Numbered from the stretch's first letter, positions 7,713-15,677 are shown. The stretch: 36,992 nucleotides of DNA from Microbacterium sp. (GCA_002703245.1 NZTV01000079.1:1-36992), one strand, 5' to 3'. Notes: a model not told the origin generated them from the letters alone. Program-made: numbers and translations.

Positions 7713-10460
7713 ATGAGAGGTGGGCTGCGGAGCTGGAAGCGGGGAGTGGCCGGCCGCGGCATCCGCAATGCCATCTCCTACGCTTTCGACGGAACGTGCG
7801 ATGCCCACGTCGCCTCACCCGACGGCGCGGCATCCGCGCTCAGGTACAGCAGCGGTCAGAACGTGGCGCGGTTCGCGGTCGTCAACGGATCGATCGCTCG
7901 CGACCAACTCGACCCTAGGCAGCTTCGGCACTGGATCGAGGGTGCGGACCCTCATTCAGGGGCGCAGCGCGGCAGGCCGCACTGCCTCGACAAAGCGGAC
8001 CTCCTTCTCGACGGCACGATCAACTTTCCGAAGTCCTACAGCATCGCGGCCCTGCTTGATCCGGCACTCGCCGCCGAGTTCGAGGCGCTCCAGGATCGGA
8101 TGCGCGACCTGACCATCACGCTCTGGCAACGGGAGCTCAACGCTCGCCGCGGGCATGGCGGCAGCATCCGTGAAGACATCGCCAGGCTCGAGGTCGTCGA
8201 GCTTCAACACCGGCGCTCGCGGGCACTGGACCCACACATCCATCGGCACCTCTGGCTGAACATGAAGGTGCAGGGCGTCGACGGCAAGTGGTCGAGCCTC
8301 GATTCGCGCGTCGCGATGAAGCTCCACACCGTGATCAACGCCGAGGGTGAGCTCGCCGCTCGCACCGATCCGCGGTGGGTCGAGACCCTTGCCGCCCACG
8401 GGTACACGATCGACGAGCACGGCGAGATCGAGCAGCTCGCGCACGTGGTTCGTCCACTGTCGCGGCGCTCGAACAAAATCGAGCGCAACCGCACGCGCCT
8501 CGTCGCGGAGTGGCGCAGCGGGCATCCGGGTCGTGAGCCGGGCGCCGACGACCTGAAGCACATCGATGCGCTCGCGTGGGCGCAGGGTCGTCCGGGCAAA
8601 CCGTCTCACATCGACGAGGGGCAGTGGGAAGACCGCGTGCTCACCGAGCTCGCCGAGATCGACCCGCTCCTGCTCTGGCATCGCAATTCCGCTCGCCTCG
8701 AGCCGACCTCGATCGCCCACCTCGACCGCGACCTGCTCGCGCAGACAGCGCTCGTGGATGCCGACGCCCGGTCGGTCTCGAGCAGCGGCCGGTTCTCGCC
8801 GTGGGACGTGCGGGCAGGAGCGATACGAGCCGTCTCGCGCAGCGGTGTGACCGCCGACCGCGCGACCCTCGACGAGCTGATTGACGACGTGGTCACGCGA
8901 GCGCTCGACGACACCCTCGACCTCATGCCCGACGACACGACCAAACCGCCGCACATCAAGGCGCTGATGGCGTCGGAGACCGTGCTGCTCAAACTCCGAG
9001 TCGGCAATCGCTTCGCCGGACTGGCTGCGCCCGGGGCGCTGCCGAATCGGGACCAGATGAGCGCCATCGCGCGCCGGCACGCGGGCGAGCGGCAAGAGCT
9101 CGACGACGCGCAGGTGGCCGCAGCATCCGCCATCGCGGGCACGGGCCGGCTCGTCTCGATCACCGGCCCCGCGGGGTCGGGGAAGACGACGCTACTCCGT
9201 GTGGCACGGGACGCACTCACTCTGCAGCGGCGAGCTGTGGTGCTCGTCGCACCCACGAAGAAGGCCGCGCTCGTCGCCGAACGCGAGGTCGGCGTCAGGG
9301 CATCGAGCCTGCATGCGCTGCTCGCCGACTACGGATGGCGATGGGATGCCGACCCGGCAGGCGGCCAGCACTGGTCGCGCCTCAGCATCGGGGCGGTCGA
9401 CGAGACGACGGGGAGACGCTATCGCGGGCCGCAGCGGTTCACGCTGCGGCGTGGTGATCGGGTCATCGTCGACGAGGCGGGGATGGTCGATCTGCCGAGC
9501 GCCGACGCTCTCGCATCGGTGCTCGAGGAGACCGGCGCGGGGATCGCGATGATCGGCGACCCGCGCCAAGCTGCACCCGTCGGTCACGCGGGCGCGATGG
9601 CGCTGCTCACGCGCCATGCCGACCAGATCGTCGAGCTCCGCTCGGCGCACCGCTTCGCGGACCCTGTCTATGGCGAGCTCACGCTGCAGCTGCGGCAGGT
9701 GTCGACGTCGAGCGAGGCGACGGAGGTCGCAGCTGAACTGGAGGCCGGCGGGCACCTCGTTCGCGTCAGCAGTCTGGGTGGCGCGCACGACGCAATGGTC
9801 GACGCATGGTTCGAGCGGGTCGACCGTGGTGAACGGGTCGCGCTCGTCGTCGCGACCAACGACGACGCGAACGCGATCAGCGAGGCGATTCAGCAACGCC
9901 GGCTCGATGCAGGTGACCTGTCGACGGATGCTGTCGCCCTCGGTAGAGGCGGACAACGGATGCTCGTCGGCGATGTCATCCAGACCAGGCGCAACGATCG
10001 CGCCGCCGACGTGCAGAACCGAGCGACCTGGGTCGTTTCTGACATTGCGGACGATCGGATCTCACTCACGAACCTCGCCGATTCGACCGAGCGGAGGTGG
10101 ATTCCCGCCGAGTACGCGGCCGAGCACGCCCACCTCGCGTACGCCTCGACGGTGCACGGCATTCAGGGCGAGACGGTGGACGCGTCGATCGTCGGGCCGG
10201 GCGTCGACGCCGCAGGTCTGTATGTCGGGCTCACCCGGGGGCGGCGATGGAACGAAGTGATCGTGGTCGCAGGCTCGGCGGATGCTGCCCGCGACGAACT
10301 CGCCGACTCGATGCGACGCGGAGTGCCCGAGCCGACGATCGAGGACTCGCGTCGCGCTGCGCAGATCGACCTTCGTCGTGCCGCGAGGCGGGTCGTGGCG
10401 CCCGATCCTGCGGGGCCGGTGGCGCAGCCTGTGGTGAGTCGGGGAGGGCTTGGGATCTGA
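7713..10460 (+). CDS. MobF-family relaxase-helicase (TrwC/TraA-like)
   Basis: A 915-aa conjugative relaxase that nicks the transfer origin and unwinds DNA. The N-terminal relaxase domain shows SYAFDG with Tyr23 where TrwC has its catalytic Tyr-Tyr pair, FPKSYSIAAL, and the metal-binding triad His175, His177, His179 in DPHIHRHLW followed by LNMK. The helicase half has Walker A GPAGSGKTT (Lys491), Walker B VIVDEAGMVDL, IGDPRQAAPVG, and motif VI-type HGIQGET and YVGLTRGR. It ends soon after the helicase, without the long C-terminal extension of F TraI. The ATG at 7713 is preferred over GTG 7680 because of the adjoining -10 box. No transfer genes are nearby, so the element probably borrows a secretion system. 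Confidence 0.9.
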   Translation: MRGGLRSWKRGVAGRGIRNAISYAFDGTCDAHVASPDGAASALRYSSGQNVARFAVVNGSIARDQLDPRQLRHWIEGADPHSGAQRGRPHCLDKADLLLDGTINFPKSYSIAALLDPALAAEFEALQDRMRDLTITLWQRELNARRGHGGSIREDIARLEVVELQHRRSRALDPHIHRHLWLNMKVQGVDGKWSSLDSRVAMKLHTVINAEGELAARTDPRWVETLAAHGYTIDEHGEIEQLAHVVRPLSRRSNKIERNRTRLVAEWRSGHPGREPGADDLKHIDALAWAQGRPGKPSHIDEGQWEDRVLTELAEIDPLLLWHRNSARLEPTSIAHLDRDLLAQTALVDADARSVSSSGRFSPWDVRAGAIRAVSRSGVTADRATLDELIDDVVTRALDDTLDLMPDDTTKPPHIKALMASETVLLKLRVGNRFAGLAAPGALPNRDQMSAIARRHAGERQELDDAQVAAASAIAGTGRLVSITGPAGSGKTTLLRVARDALTLQRRAVVLVAPTKKAALVAEREVGVRASSLHALLADYGWRWDADPAGGQHWSRLSIGAVDETTGRRYRGPQRFTLRRGDRVIVDEAGMVDLPSADALASVLEETGAGIAMIGDPRQAAPVGHAGAMALLTRHADQIVELRSAHRFADPVYGELTLQLRQVSTSSEATEVAAELEAGGHLVRVSSLGGAHDAMVDAWFERVDRGERVALVVATNDDANAISEAIQQRRLDAGDLSTDAVALGRGGQRMLVGDVIQTRRNDRAADVQNRATWVVSDIADDRISLTNLADSTERRWIPAEYAAEHAHLAYASTVHGIQGETVDASIVGPGVDAAGLYVGLTRGRRWNEVIVVAGSADAARDELADSMRRGVPEPTIEDSRRAAQIDLRRAARRVVAPDPAGPVAQPVVSRGGLGI

Positions 10461-10474
10461 TCGCACGGCGGCGG

Positions 10475-10536
10475 TTGCTATGCGTTCCATAAAGAGGTAT
10501 GTTCCACGTTATGCGGAACACCGCTATTTATGGAAC
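10475..10536 (+). promoter_or_regulatory. Leaderless promoter with nested operator of the toxin-antitoxin-like pair
   Basis: TTGCTA (10475-10480), 17 bp, TATGTT (10498-10503) form a promoter whose start would fall at the ATG at 10511. GTTCCATAAA (10484-10493) and TTTATGGAAC (10527-10536) are perfect inverted repeats that flank the start point, and GTTCC (10501-10505)/GGAAC (10515-10519) is a second, nested pair. This layout fits autorepression by the first gene product. Confidence 0.6.
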
Positions 10537-11569
10537 AGGCGATCTCCTTCAAGGCTTCACCGACGCGCTGGAGGTCACCGGCGTGCGCGCGATATCTGTG
10601 GACCGTTCCTCCGGTCGCGGAGGAGTCGATGCGGTCGTGACGGCGCAGTTCGGTGCGGCATCAGCCGCGTTTGGTGTCGAAGTGAAGCTGAACCCGCCCC
10701 GATCTCGCGCCGACGTGCGGCGGCTGCCGGAGGCAGGGGCGGGTGTCGTCAACATGCTCGTCGCTCCGTTCTTGTCGCCGCCGGTGCGCGACGAACTCGA
10801 GCGATGCGGCTGGTCGTACTGGGATGCGACTGGCAACATGCGCATCCGGAGCGCCGAACCTGCGGTGTGGATCGACCGCGCGGGCGCGTCGCGCAACCCA
10901 GACCCCGGTGTGAGCGCGGGTGCACAGCGCCTGCGGTCGCTCAAGGGAAAGGCCGCGTCGGAGGTCGTCGTCCAGCTGCTGAACGTGGGGAATGCGGCAT
11001 CCGTGCGGGAACTCGCCCGCGACACCGGTGCGGGCGTGGGGACGGTCAGTCGAGTGATCGAGCTTCTGCGTGCCGACGAAGTCGTCGACGTGGGCTCCGG
11101 GGGGATCGGCGTGCCCGACCGTGTCGCACTCGCTCGACGATGGGCGCGGGACTACGGATTCGAGAGCACCTTCAAGCCCGCGCGATACGTCTCGCTACTG
11201 GGGGAAGATGTCGCGCTGAATCGTCTGGGCCGGTCTGGCCTTCGGTTCGCGGTCACCGGCAGTCGCGCAGCATCCGCCGAGTTCGCCCTGAGAGGTCGGG
11301 TGGCGCCTTTGCCTGTCACAGGCGTATGGCTCTACACCGACGACGTCGAAAGCGTGGAGCGCGCCATGGACCTTGCGCCAGACAGACGCGGGAACATTCT
11401 GGTCGCGGACGGTGAGTTCCTCGGTGACGGGAGGGAAGGCGCGCAGGACACCGATCCGCCGATCGCGCGCTCGTGGCGGATCATCGGAGATCTGTTGGCG
11501 GCCGGAGGCCGATTGACCGCCATGGGCGAGGAGCTCGCGATCCTCCATGCCGAGGAGACCGCCGAGTGA
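10511..11569 (+). CDS. Nuclease-fold plus winged-helix protein, AbiEi-like antitoxin or regulator
   Basis: A 352-aa protein. Residues 1 to about 115 resemble a restriction-endonuclease fold: Asp40, then Glu57-Val-Lys59 (VEVK), followed by VNMLVAPFLSPPVRDEL and GWSYWDATGNMRI, the latter typical of a domain family found with AbiE-like systems. Residues about 142-200 hold a winged helix (VRELARDTGAGVGTVSRVIELL). The remainder resembles the AbiEi C-terminal region. It overlaps the nucleotidyltransferase gene by 4 bp (GTGA), as in type IV toxin-antitoxin pairs, so it is probably the antitoxin and repressor; the intact D-ExK residues leave open that it is an active nuclease. The leaderless promoter places the start at 10511; ATG 10499 would lie inside the -10 box. 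Confidence 0.7.
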   Translation: MRNTAIYGTGDLLQGFTDALEVTGVRAISVDRSSGRGGVDAVVTAQFGAASAAFGVEVKLNPPRSRADVRRLPEAGAGVVNMLVAPFLSPPVRDELERCGWSYWDATGNMRIRSAEPAVWIDRAGASRNPDPGVSAGAQRLRSLKGKAASEVVVQLLNVGNAASVRELARDTGAGVGTVSRVIELLRADEVVDVGSGGIGVPDRVALARRWARDYGFESTFKPARYVSLLGEDVALNRLGRSGLRFAVTGSRAASAEFALRGRVAPLPVTGVWLYTDDVESVERAMDLAPDRRGNILVADGEFLGDGREGAQDTDPPIARSWRIIGDLLAAGGRLTAMGEELAILHAEETAE

Positions 11570-12423
11570 CCCCGGAGAATGCCAGCCCCGAGTACGTCGC
11601 TGCGCGTCGGGTGCTGCTCGACGCACTCGAGTCGCTCCGGCCGCACCTCGACGCGATCGTGCTCGTCGGCGCGCAGGCCGTGTACCTCCACGCGCCGCTC
11701 GGAGACCCGCGGCCGACCTATACGACCGACGCCGATCTGGCGCTCGACCCCCAACTGCTCGCCACCCATCCCGACATCGCGCAGTCGCTCGCCGGCTCCG
11801 GGTTCACCGCCTCGGCTTCAGGGAATCCGGGCAGCTGGGTGTCAGCCGATGGGATCGTGGTCGATCTGATGGTGCCGCAGGGAGCGATGAGCCCCAGCTC
11901 GCGGCGTACGGCTCCGCTCTCCGGCCACGGCTCTCGCACCGCGCGCCGAACTCGCGGGCTCGAGGTTGCCCTCTTCGACAACGCGCCGATGGCGCTGGCG
12001 GCACTGGAGCCGAGCGATCCACGCGTCATCCACGCACGGGTAGCGGGCCCCGCGGCGCTCCTGATCGCGAAGGCGATTAAGATTCAGGAGCGTGTCGATG
12101 CTGACCGGCGTGACCGGCTGTCGTCGAAGGATGCCGGTGATCTCCTGCGCCTGCTACGGAACATCTCCGCTGAATCGATCGGCCGTTCGCTGCAGGATCT
12201 GACCAGCCAGCGGCCTGAGATTCTTCCCATCGTGACGGCCGCGCTTGACTGGCTCGACGGTCAACTGACCGAGAGCTCACCGCTCTCGAAGCTCGCGATC
12301 GACGATCGCGCCGGCGTCGAAGACCCCGCTCAAGTCTCTGTTGCGATGCGGACGCTGACCGGGCGCATGCTCGGTGCATACAGAGCTGGCGGCAACTCGT
12401 CGTCGCGCCCGGCGATTTCGTAG
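11566..12423 (+). CDS. AbiEii-like nucleotidyltransferase, probable toxin
   Basis: A 285-aa protein of the nucleotidyltransferase superfamily. It shows VGAQAVYLH (residues 34-42), TTDADLAL with Asp55 and Asp57 as the metal pair, VVDLM with Asp100 as third acid, and further on KAIKIQER and SSKDAGDLLRLL, the Lys and K-D-x-x-D pattern of AbiEii/MenT-type enzymes. Such toxins transfer nucleotides to tRNA or other targets and are held in check by an AbiEi-type partner. The GTG at 11566 overlaps the upstream stop; no other start gives this coupling. The C-terminal 50 residues are Ser- and Gly-rich. Alternative: a nucleotidyltransferase with a defence role independent of the upstream protein. Confidence 0.72.
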   Translation: MTPENASPEYVAARRVLLDALESLRPHLDAIVLVGAQAVYLHAPLGDPRPTYTTDADLALDPQLLATHPDIAQSLAGSGFTASASGNPGSWVSADGIVVDLMVPQGAMSPSSRRTAPLSGHGSRTARRTRGLEVALFDNAPMALAALEPSDPRVIHARVAGPAALLIAKAIKIQERVDADRRDRLSSKDAGDLLRLLRNISAESIGRSLQDLTSQRPEILPIVTAALDWLDGQLTESSPLSKLAIDDRAGVEDPAQVSVAMRTLTGRMLGAYRAGGNSSSRPAIS

Positions 12424-12431
12424 CGCGGCTT

Positions 12432-12647
12432 TCAGTTGCTCGCGAGCACGTCATCCGTCCGCGTGCACGCGCGACTCTCCATCCAGGCGACCACCTCGGA
12501 CCGTTTGTACAGGATCGTCTTCGCAGACAGGCGGTAGAACTTCGGACCGACACCGCGATAGCGCAGTTGCGCGATCGCGGCCTTGGTCATCCGCATGAGT
12601 GTCGCCGCCTGGCTCAGCGTCAGCCAATCGTTGTCGTCGGCATCCAT
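12432..12647 (-). CDS. Excisionase/AlpA-like HTH protein
   Basis: A 71-aa MerR/excisionase-type DNA-binding protein: WLTLSQAATLMRMTKAAIAQLRYRGVGPKFYRL followed by ILYKRSEVVAWMES, the usual helix-turn-helix plus wing of AlpA/Xis proteins that direct excision of integrated elements. AAGGAG lies 6 nt before the ATG. It is transcribed away from the integrase operon from a strong promoter (12713-12685) and converges with the nucleotidyltransferase gene 8 bp away. It may set the direction of recombination by the integrase at 13476 or act as a regulator of the divergent gene. Confidence 0.85.
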   Translation of the reverse strand: MDADDNDWLTLSQAATLMRMTKAAIAQLRYRGVGPKFYRLSAKTILYKRSEVVAWMESRACTRTDDVLASN

Positions 12648-12677
12648 CCCATTCTCCTTGCGTCACCATGTCACCAA

Positions 12678-12713
12678 TACGCAAACAGTATGGCCATTGC
12701 GTACGCATGTCAA
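12678..12713 (-). promoter_or_regulatory. Strong promoter with inverted-repeat operator between xis and the int operon
   Basis: On the minus strand TTGACA (12713-12708), 17 bp and TACTGT (12690-12685) form a near-consensus promoter for the excisionase gene, with a start near 12678. TACGCAA (12678-12684) and TTGCGTA (12697-12703) are perfect inverted repeats overlapping it, a likely operator of the xis or the divergent HTH protein. Confidence 0.6.
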
Positions 12714-12742
12714 TGGGGCGCATGATGTGGCATCATGCATGC

Positions 12743-13489
12743 ATGACGACCTACCCATCGAACCAAGCGGCGCAGTTCAGCCCGTCAGGCGCGAGCATCC
12801 TCGTGCCGCCCGGGATACCGCTGCGACCGGTCGTGAAGGGTTGGGCGCGTGTCCGCGCAGACCAGGTTGCTGCCCTCGAAGAGAGTCAGGAGGTGATCGC
12901 CACTCTCCGAGTCGAGTACGCGGAAACCACTGGACGGTTCGAGGTCGCCGCATTCGGCCTGGACCGTGCGGAGCATCCGCTTGAAGTCTCGGGCGCCTTC
13001 TTCCGCACGGTGCAGGTGCATGCCATCGCGAAGCAGGCGATCCCGGCAGCGGTGCCGTCGTGGGCGATCAGTCTCACCCGGCTGCGGAGCCTTCGCAGTC
13101 GTGGCGGGCTGAAGAGCTTCCCGGAGTTCACGCTGTCGGACGCTGACGAGATGCTCCTGACGGCGTTGATCTACCGGATCGCAGAGATATCCGGCGAGAA
13201 CCCGGCGCAAGCCGTGGCAGATTCGATCGGGCTGAAGCAACGCACGGCGACGAACTGGATTGCGCGCGCTCGGGCCGCGGGGTACATGACGAGTACCGAG
13301 CACAGTGCGGCGGCGCGCCGGCTCGCCGCAGCGATCTCGCCCTTCCAGAGCCAGCACCTCAGCGAGCAGATGGACGACTCCAACGCGCGCAACCACATCC
13401 CTGCGGACGACATCCGGGCGCTCGTCGAGCGCGAGGACGTCGCGGCGGCGAAAGCGATCGAGCGGGAGAAATCGCGTGGGAACGATTGA
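12743..13489 (+). CDS. HTH-containing protein upstream of the integrase
   Basis: A 248-aa protein of the kind often found directly before tyrosine integrases in actinobacterial elements. A likely helix-turn-helix lies near residues 140-180 (ENPAQAVADSIGLKQRTATNWIARARAAGYM). The N-terminal half has no motif I recognise. The ATG at 12743 is the first Met after the regulatory region; a frame upstream of it runs through the operator and is not credible. The end overlaps the integrase start by 14 bp, so the two are co-translated. It may be a regulator of excision or integration; its function is not established from the sequence. Confidence 0.72.
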   Translation: MTTYPSNQAAQFSPSGASILVPPGIPLRPVVKGWARVRADQVAALEESQEVIATLRVEYAETTGRFEVAAFGLDRAEHPLEVSGAFFRTVQVHAIAKQAIPAAVPSWAISLTRLRSLRSRGGLKSFPEFTLSDADEMLLTALIYRIAEISGENPAQAVADSIGLKQRTATNWIARARAAGYMTSTEHSAAARRLAAAISPFQSQHLSEQMDDSNARNHIPADDIRALVEREDVAAAKAIEREKSRGND

Positions 13490-14627
13490 GGCGTACGAGA
13501 CCGCCCGCGGCAAGCGCTACCGCGTGCGGTATCGCACGCCCGACCATCGACAGACCGACAAGCGCGGCTTCCGAACCAAGCGCGACGCCGATCTCTTCCT
13601 CGCCACCGTCGAGGTCTCGAAGGCCACGGGGGAATACATCGAGCCGGCGCGGGCGCGCACGACAGTCGCGGAGCTCGGCCCCGGGTGGCTCGAGGCCAAG
13701 CGATCGCGCCTGAAGCCTTCCAGCTACCGAGCCCTCGATGATGCCTGGCGCGTGTACGTCATGCCGCGGTGGGGGTCGACGCCGGTGTCGGCCGTCACCC
13801 ACAGCGACGTGCGCACATGGGTGTCGCAGCTCGCCGCCGGCACGGCCAAGACGAACCGGCGCGACCACACGCGAACGCGCGGTCAGGGCGCCCGGTCGAA
13901 GAGTGCGACCGTGGTGATCCGCGCCCACGGGGTGCTGGCGTCCGTGCTCGACATCGCGGTGAAGGATCGCCGCATTCCGCACAATCCCGCCCGCGGCGTC
14001 GACAACCTCCCGCGCAAGCATCGCAAGGCTCACCGATACCTCAGTCACGAAGAGATCGAGCGGCTCGCGGCGGCCGCTGGCGAGAACTCGACACTCGTGT
14101 ACGTCGCCGCCTACACCGGCTTGCGCTGGGGCGAGCTGACAGCGTTGCGGGTGCGCGACGTAGATGCCTTGCGTCGGCGCCTCGCCGTGAACGAGAACGC
14201 CGTTCGCGTCGGCGCCGACATCCACGTCGGGTCGCCGAAGACACACGAGGTGCGCTCCGTGCCCTACCCCGAGTTCCTCGAGTTGCCGATCGCCAAGCTC
14301 TGCGAGGGCAAGACGCGCGAGATGCTCCTGTTCGGAGACGGCAGCGTCTACTTCGGGCGCCCGCGATCCTCTGGAGCATCACGCTCCTGGTTCATGACGG
14401 CGCTCGAAGATGCCGGCCTCGAACGCATGACAATCCACGACCTGCGCCACACCGCCGCATCCCTCGCGATCAGCTCAGGCGCGAACGTGAAAGCTGTGCA
14501 GCGGATGCTGGGACACGCGTCCGCCGCAATGACCCTCGACGTCTACGCCGACCTGTTCGACGACGACCTCGACACGGTGTCGGCATCACTCCATGCGGCT
14601 CGCGCTGCTGCGATCGCGCGCTCCTGA
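13476..14627 (+). CDS. Tyrosine-type site-specific integrase
   Basis: A 383-aa phage-type integrase. Residues 1-60 form an AP2-like arm-binding domain (RVRYRTPDHRQTDKRGFRTKRDADLF), 65-170 a SAM-like core-binding domain, and the rest the catalytic domain: Arg in AYTGLRWGELTALRVRD, HDLRHTAASLAI with His and Arg, LGHASAAMT with His, and the nucleophile Tyr in DVYADLF. All catalytic residues are present, so the enzyme should be active. The GTG at 13476 follows GGGAGAA and overlaps the upstream gene by 14 bp; the longer frame back to 13305 is an Arg-rich shadow. The tRNA-like end 147 bp downstream is the likely attachment site. Confidence 0.92.
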   Translation: MGTIEAYETARGKRYRVRYRTPDHRQTDKRGFRTKRDADLFLATVEVSKATGEYIEPARARTTVAELGPGWLEAKRSRLKPSSYRALDDAWRVYVMPRWGSTPVSAVTHSDVRTWVSQLAAGTAKTNRRDHTRTRGQGARSKSATVVIRAHGVLASVLDIAVKDRRIPHNPARGVDNLPRKHRKAHRYLSHEEIERLAAAAGENSTLVYVAAYTGLRWGELTALRVRDVDALRRRLAVNENAVRVGADIHVGSPKTHEVRSVPYPEFLELPIAKLCEGKTREMLLFGDGSVYFGRPRSSGASRSWFMTALEDAGLERMTIHDLRHTAASLAISSGANVKAVQRMLGHASAAMTLDVYADLFDDDLDTVSASLHAARAAAIARS

Positions 14628-14670
14628 AACAGCGTTCGGGGAGCTGGTTCGAGATGGTTGATCGCGTGTG

Positions 14671-14702
14671 TGCCCACAAAAAGTGTGGGCAAAATGTGGG
14701 CA
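14671..14702. repeat. Three copies of TGTGGGCA, possible integrase arm-type sites
   Basis: TGTGGGCAAAA (14684-14694) and TGTGGGCAAAT (14695-14705) are tandem direct repeats; TGCCCACA (14671-14678) is an inverted third copy. GCCCACA/TGTGGGC also form a 7-bp hairpin with a 5-nt loop. Position between the integrase and the tRNA-like end fits arm-type binding sites; a terminator is less likely because no T-run follows. Confidence 0.45.
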
Positions 14703-14773
14703 AATCGCCGTTTCGGGGCTCCGCGTGGGAGTCGGAAATATGCCTTGACCTGGGAATCTCTTGCTTCACTCAA

Positions 14774-14849
14774 TGGACGCGACGGCGGGAGTCGAACCCG
14801 CAGCACGATCGGGTATGAACCGTCGCCCGGGGCCGCCCGGATCGCCGCG
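14774..14849 (-). tRNA. tRNA-like sequence with CAT anticodon, probable attachment site
   Basis: Read on the minus strand the 76 nt start with CGCGGCG and end with CGTCGCG-T-CCA, which pair over 7 bp with one G-U. A perfect T-arm GCGGG-TTCGACT-CCCGC precedes the acceptor strand. A 4-bp D-stem (CCGG/CCGG) and an anticodon loop TTCATAC with U33, CAT and A37 can be drawn, but the anticodon stem has a mismatch or bulge, the D-loop is only 6 nt and U8 and A14 are missing. It may be a degenerate or chimaeric tRNA whose 3' end came from the element, or a fortuitous fold around a true tRNA 3' end fragment. Confidence 0.35.
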
Positions 14850-14974
14850 ATGTCCCCACGCTAGCGGCCGCGACCGACACGGTGAGGAGTGTGTCGAATC
14901 GTGACAGGTCGCCGGCTGCGTGGCGCATCGTCGCGATGACCGTCATCCGGCGCGCGTCAGCGCTTCCGCGCGCC

Positions 14975-15508
14975 TCAGTAGGGCCGGTGCGACGGGATGC
15001 GCTGCGGGGCCTCATGCCGCTCGTGTGGCGGCGAACCCGTCTTCGTGCCGGCGGGTTCACCGGACTGGGCGTCGACGACGGAGGTGTGGGTGGGAGCCCG
15101 CACGACGTCGCGGTCCTCGAAACGGCGCCCGGTGATCGCGTCCGGGGTGAGACGGAACACGTGCGGCTTGTACCGCGGGCTCGCCGTGAGCAGGCGTGAG
15201 ACGCCGCTGCGTTCGATCTCGGTGGGATCGGCGATGCGCTCCGCATGACCGCGCACCACGACGCTCCACCAGCCGTGGTCGTCGTGTCCGTCGACCTCGA
15301 ACGCCGCGGCCGGGTGCGCGGTCAAACGCACGACCTTGGAGTCCGACGCAGTGCGGAAATACACCGCGCCCTCGTGGGCGGCGATGTTGACGGGGAAGAG
15401 GTCGGGGCCGCCGTCGTCTCGGACGATCGCGAGCCGGCCGACGCTCTCGGTCTCCAGATGGGTCCAGCACTCGGCGGTGGTCAGCCGGTGGAGGGTGGAG
15501 GGTGTCAT
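14975..15508 (-). CDS. Pyridoxamine 5'-phosphate oxidase-family flavoprotein
   Basis: A 177-aa split-barrel protein: CWTHLETESVGRLAIVRDDGGPDLFPVNIAAHEGAVYFRT, then the SKVVRLTAHPAAAFEVDG strand-helix and WWSVVVRGHAERI. These are the features of small actinobacterial FMN- or F420-binding oxidoreductases of the PPOX family; the substrate cannot be told. The last 25 residues are polar and probably disordered. The start at 15508 is set by AAGGAG 9 nt upstream. It is the first chromosomal gene to the right of the element and is transcribed towards it. Confidence 0.85.
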   Translation of the reverse strand: MTPSTLHRLTTAECWTHLETESVGRLAIVRDDGGPDLFPVNIAAHEGAVYFRTASDSKVVRLTAHPAAAFEVDGHDDHGWWSVVVRGHAERIADPTEIERSGVSRLLTASPRYKPHVFRLTPDAITGRRFEDRDVVRAPTHTSVVDAQSGEPAGTKTGSPPHERHEAPQRIPSHRPY

Positions 15509-15631
15509 GACGTTCTCCTTCCCGCTGTGTCCTTCCAGGATCCTCCTCTGATCGCACGGCGACAAGGGACCCACGTGATGATCGCTCGACATCGAGAGAG
15601 TGCGGTCGGATTCTGGGCCCGGGAACGACGA

Positions 15632-15657
15632 AGGGCCGCCCCGATCGGGACGGCCCT
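15632..15657 (-). terminator. Hairpin terminator after the Bax-inhibitor-1 gene
   Basis: AGGGCCG (15632-15638) pairs with CGGCCCT (15651-15657), extended by CCC/GGG after one C-A mismatch around a GATC loop. It lies 21 bp after the stop of the BI-1 gene; the run of T is poor (TTCGTCGTT on the minus strand). Confidence 0.6.
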
Positions 15658-15677
15658 CCATGCGACGCGGGGAGAGG

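Larger units (their letters stand above)
1..14800. mobile_element. Right-hand part of an integrative, probably mobilizable element
   Basis: The segment holds a relaxase, an excisionase-like HTH gene, a tyrosine integrase at the extreme right, a toxin-antitoxin-like pair, defence-like nuclease genes and one decayed gene, which is the usual cargo of an integrative element. The integrase is followed by repeated arm-type-like motifs (14671-14702) and a tRNA-like 3' end (14774-14800), then by ordinary housekeeping genes. The left end is not in the window and I found no second copy of the tRNA-like end by eye, so the whole of 1-14800 being one element is an inference. No coupling protein or type IV secretion gene is visible. 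Confidence 0.6.

Noticed and set aside
7956..9095. 379-codon minus-strand frame inside the relaxase gene
   Set aside because: Antisense to the conserved HUH and following regions; no start signal or family.
10499..10510. ATG at 10499 as the start of the AbiEi-like gene
   Set aside because: It lies inside the TATGTT -10 box; the ATG at 10511 is at the expected transcription start.
14672..14690. GCCCACA/TGTGGGC hairpin as the integrase terminator
   Set aside because: No T-run follows and the sequence is part of a three-copy repeat, so binding sites are more likely.
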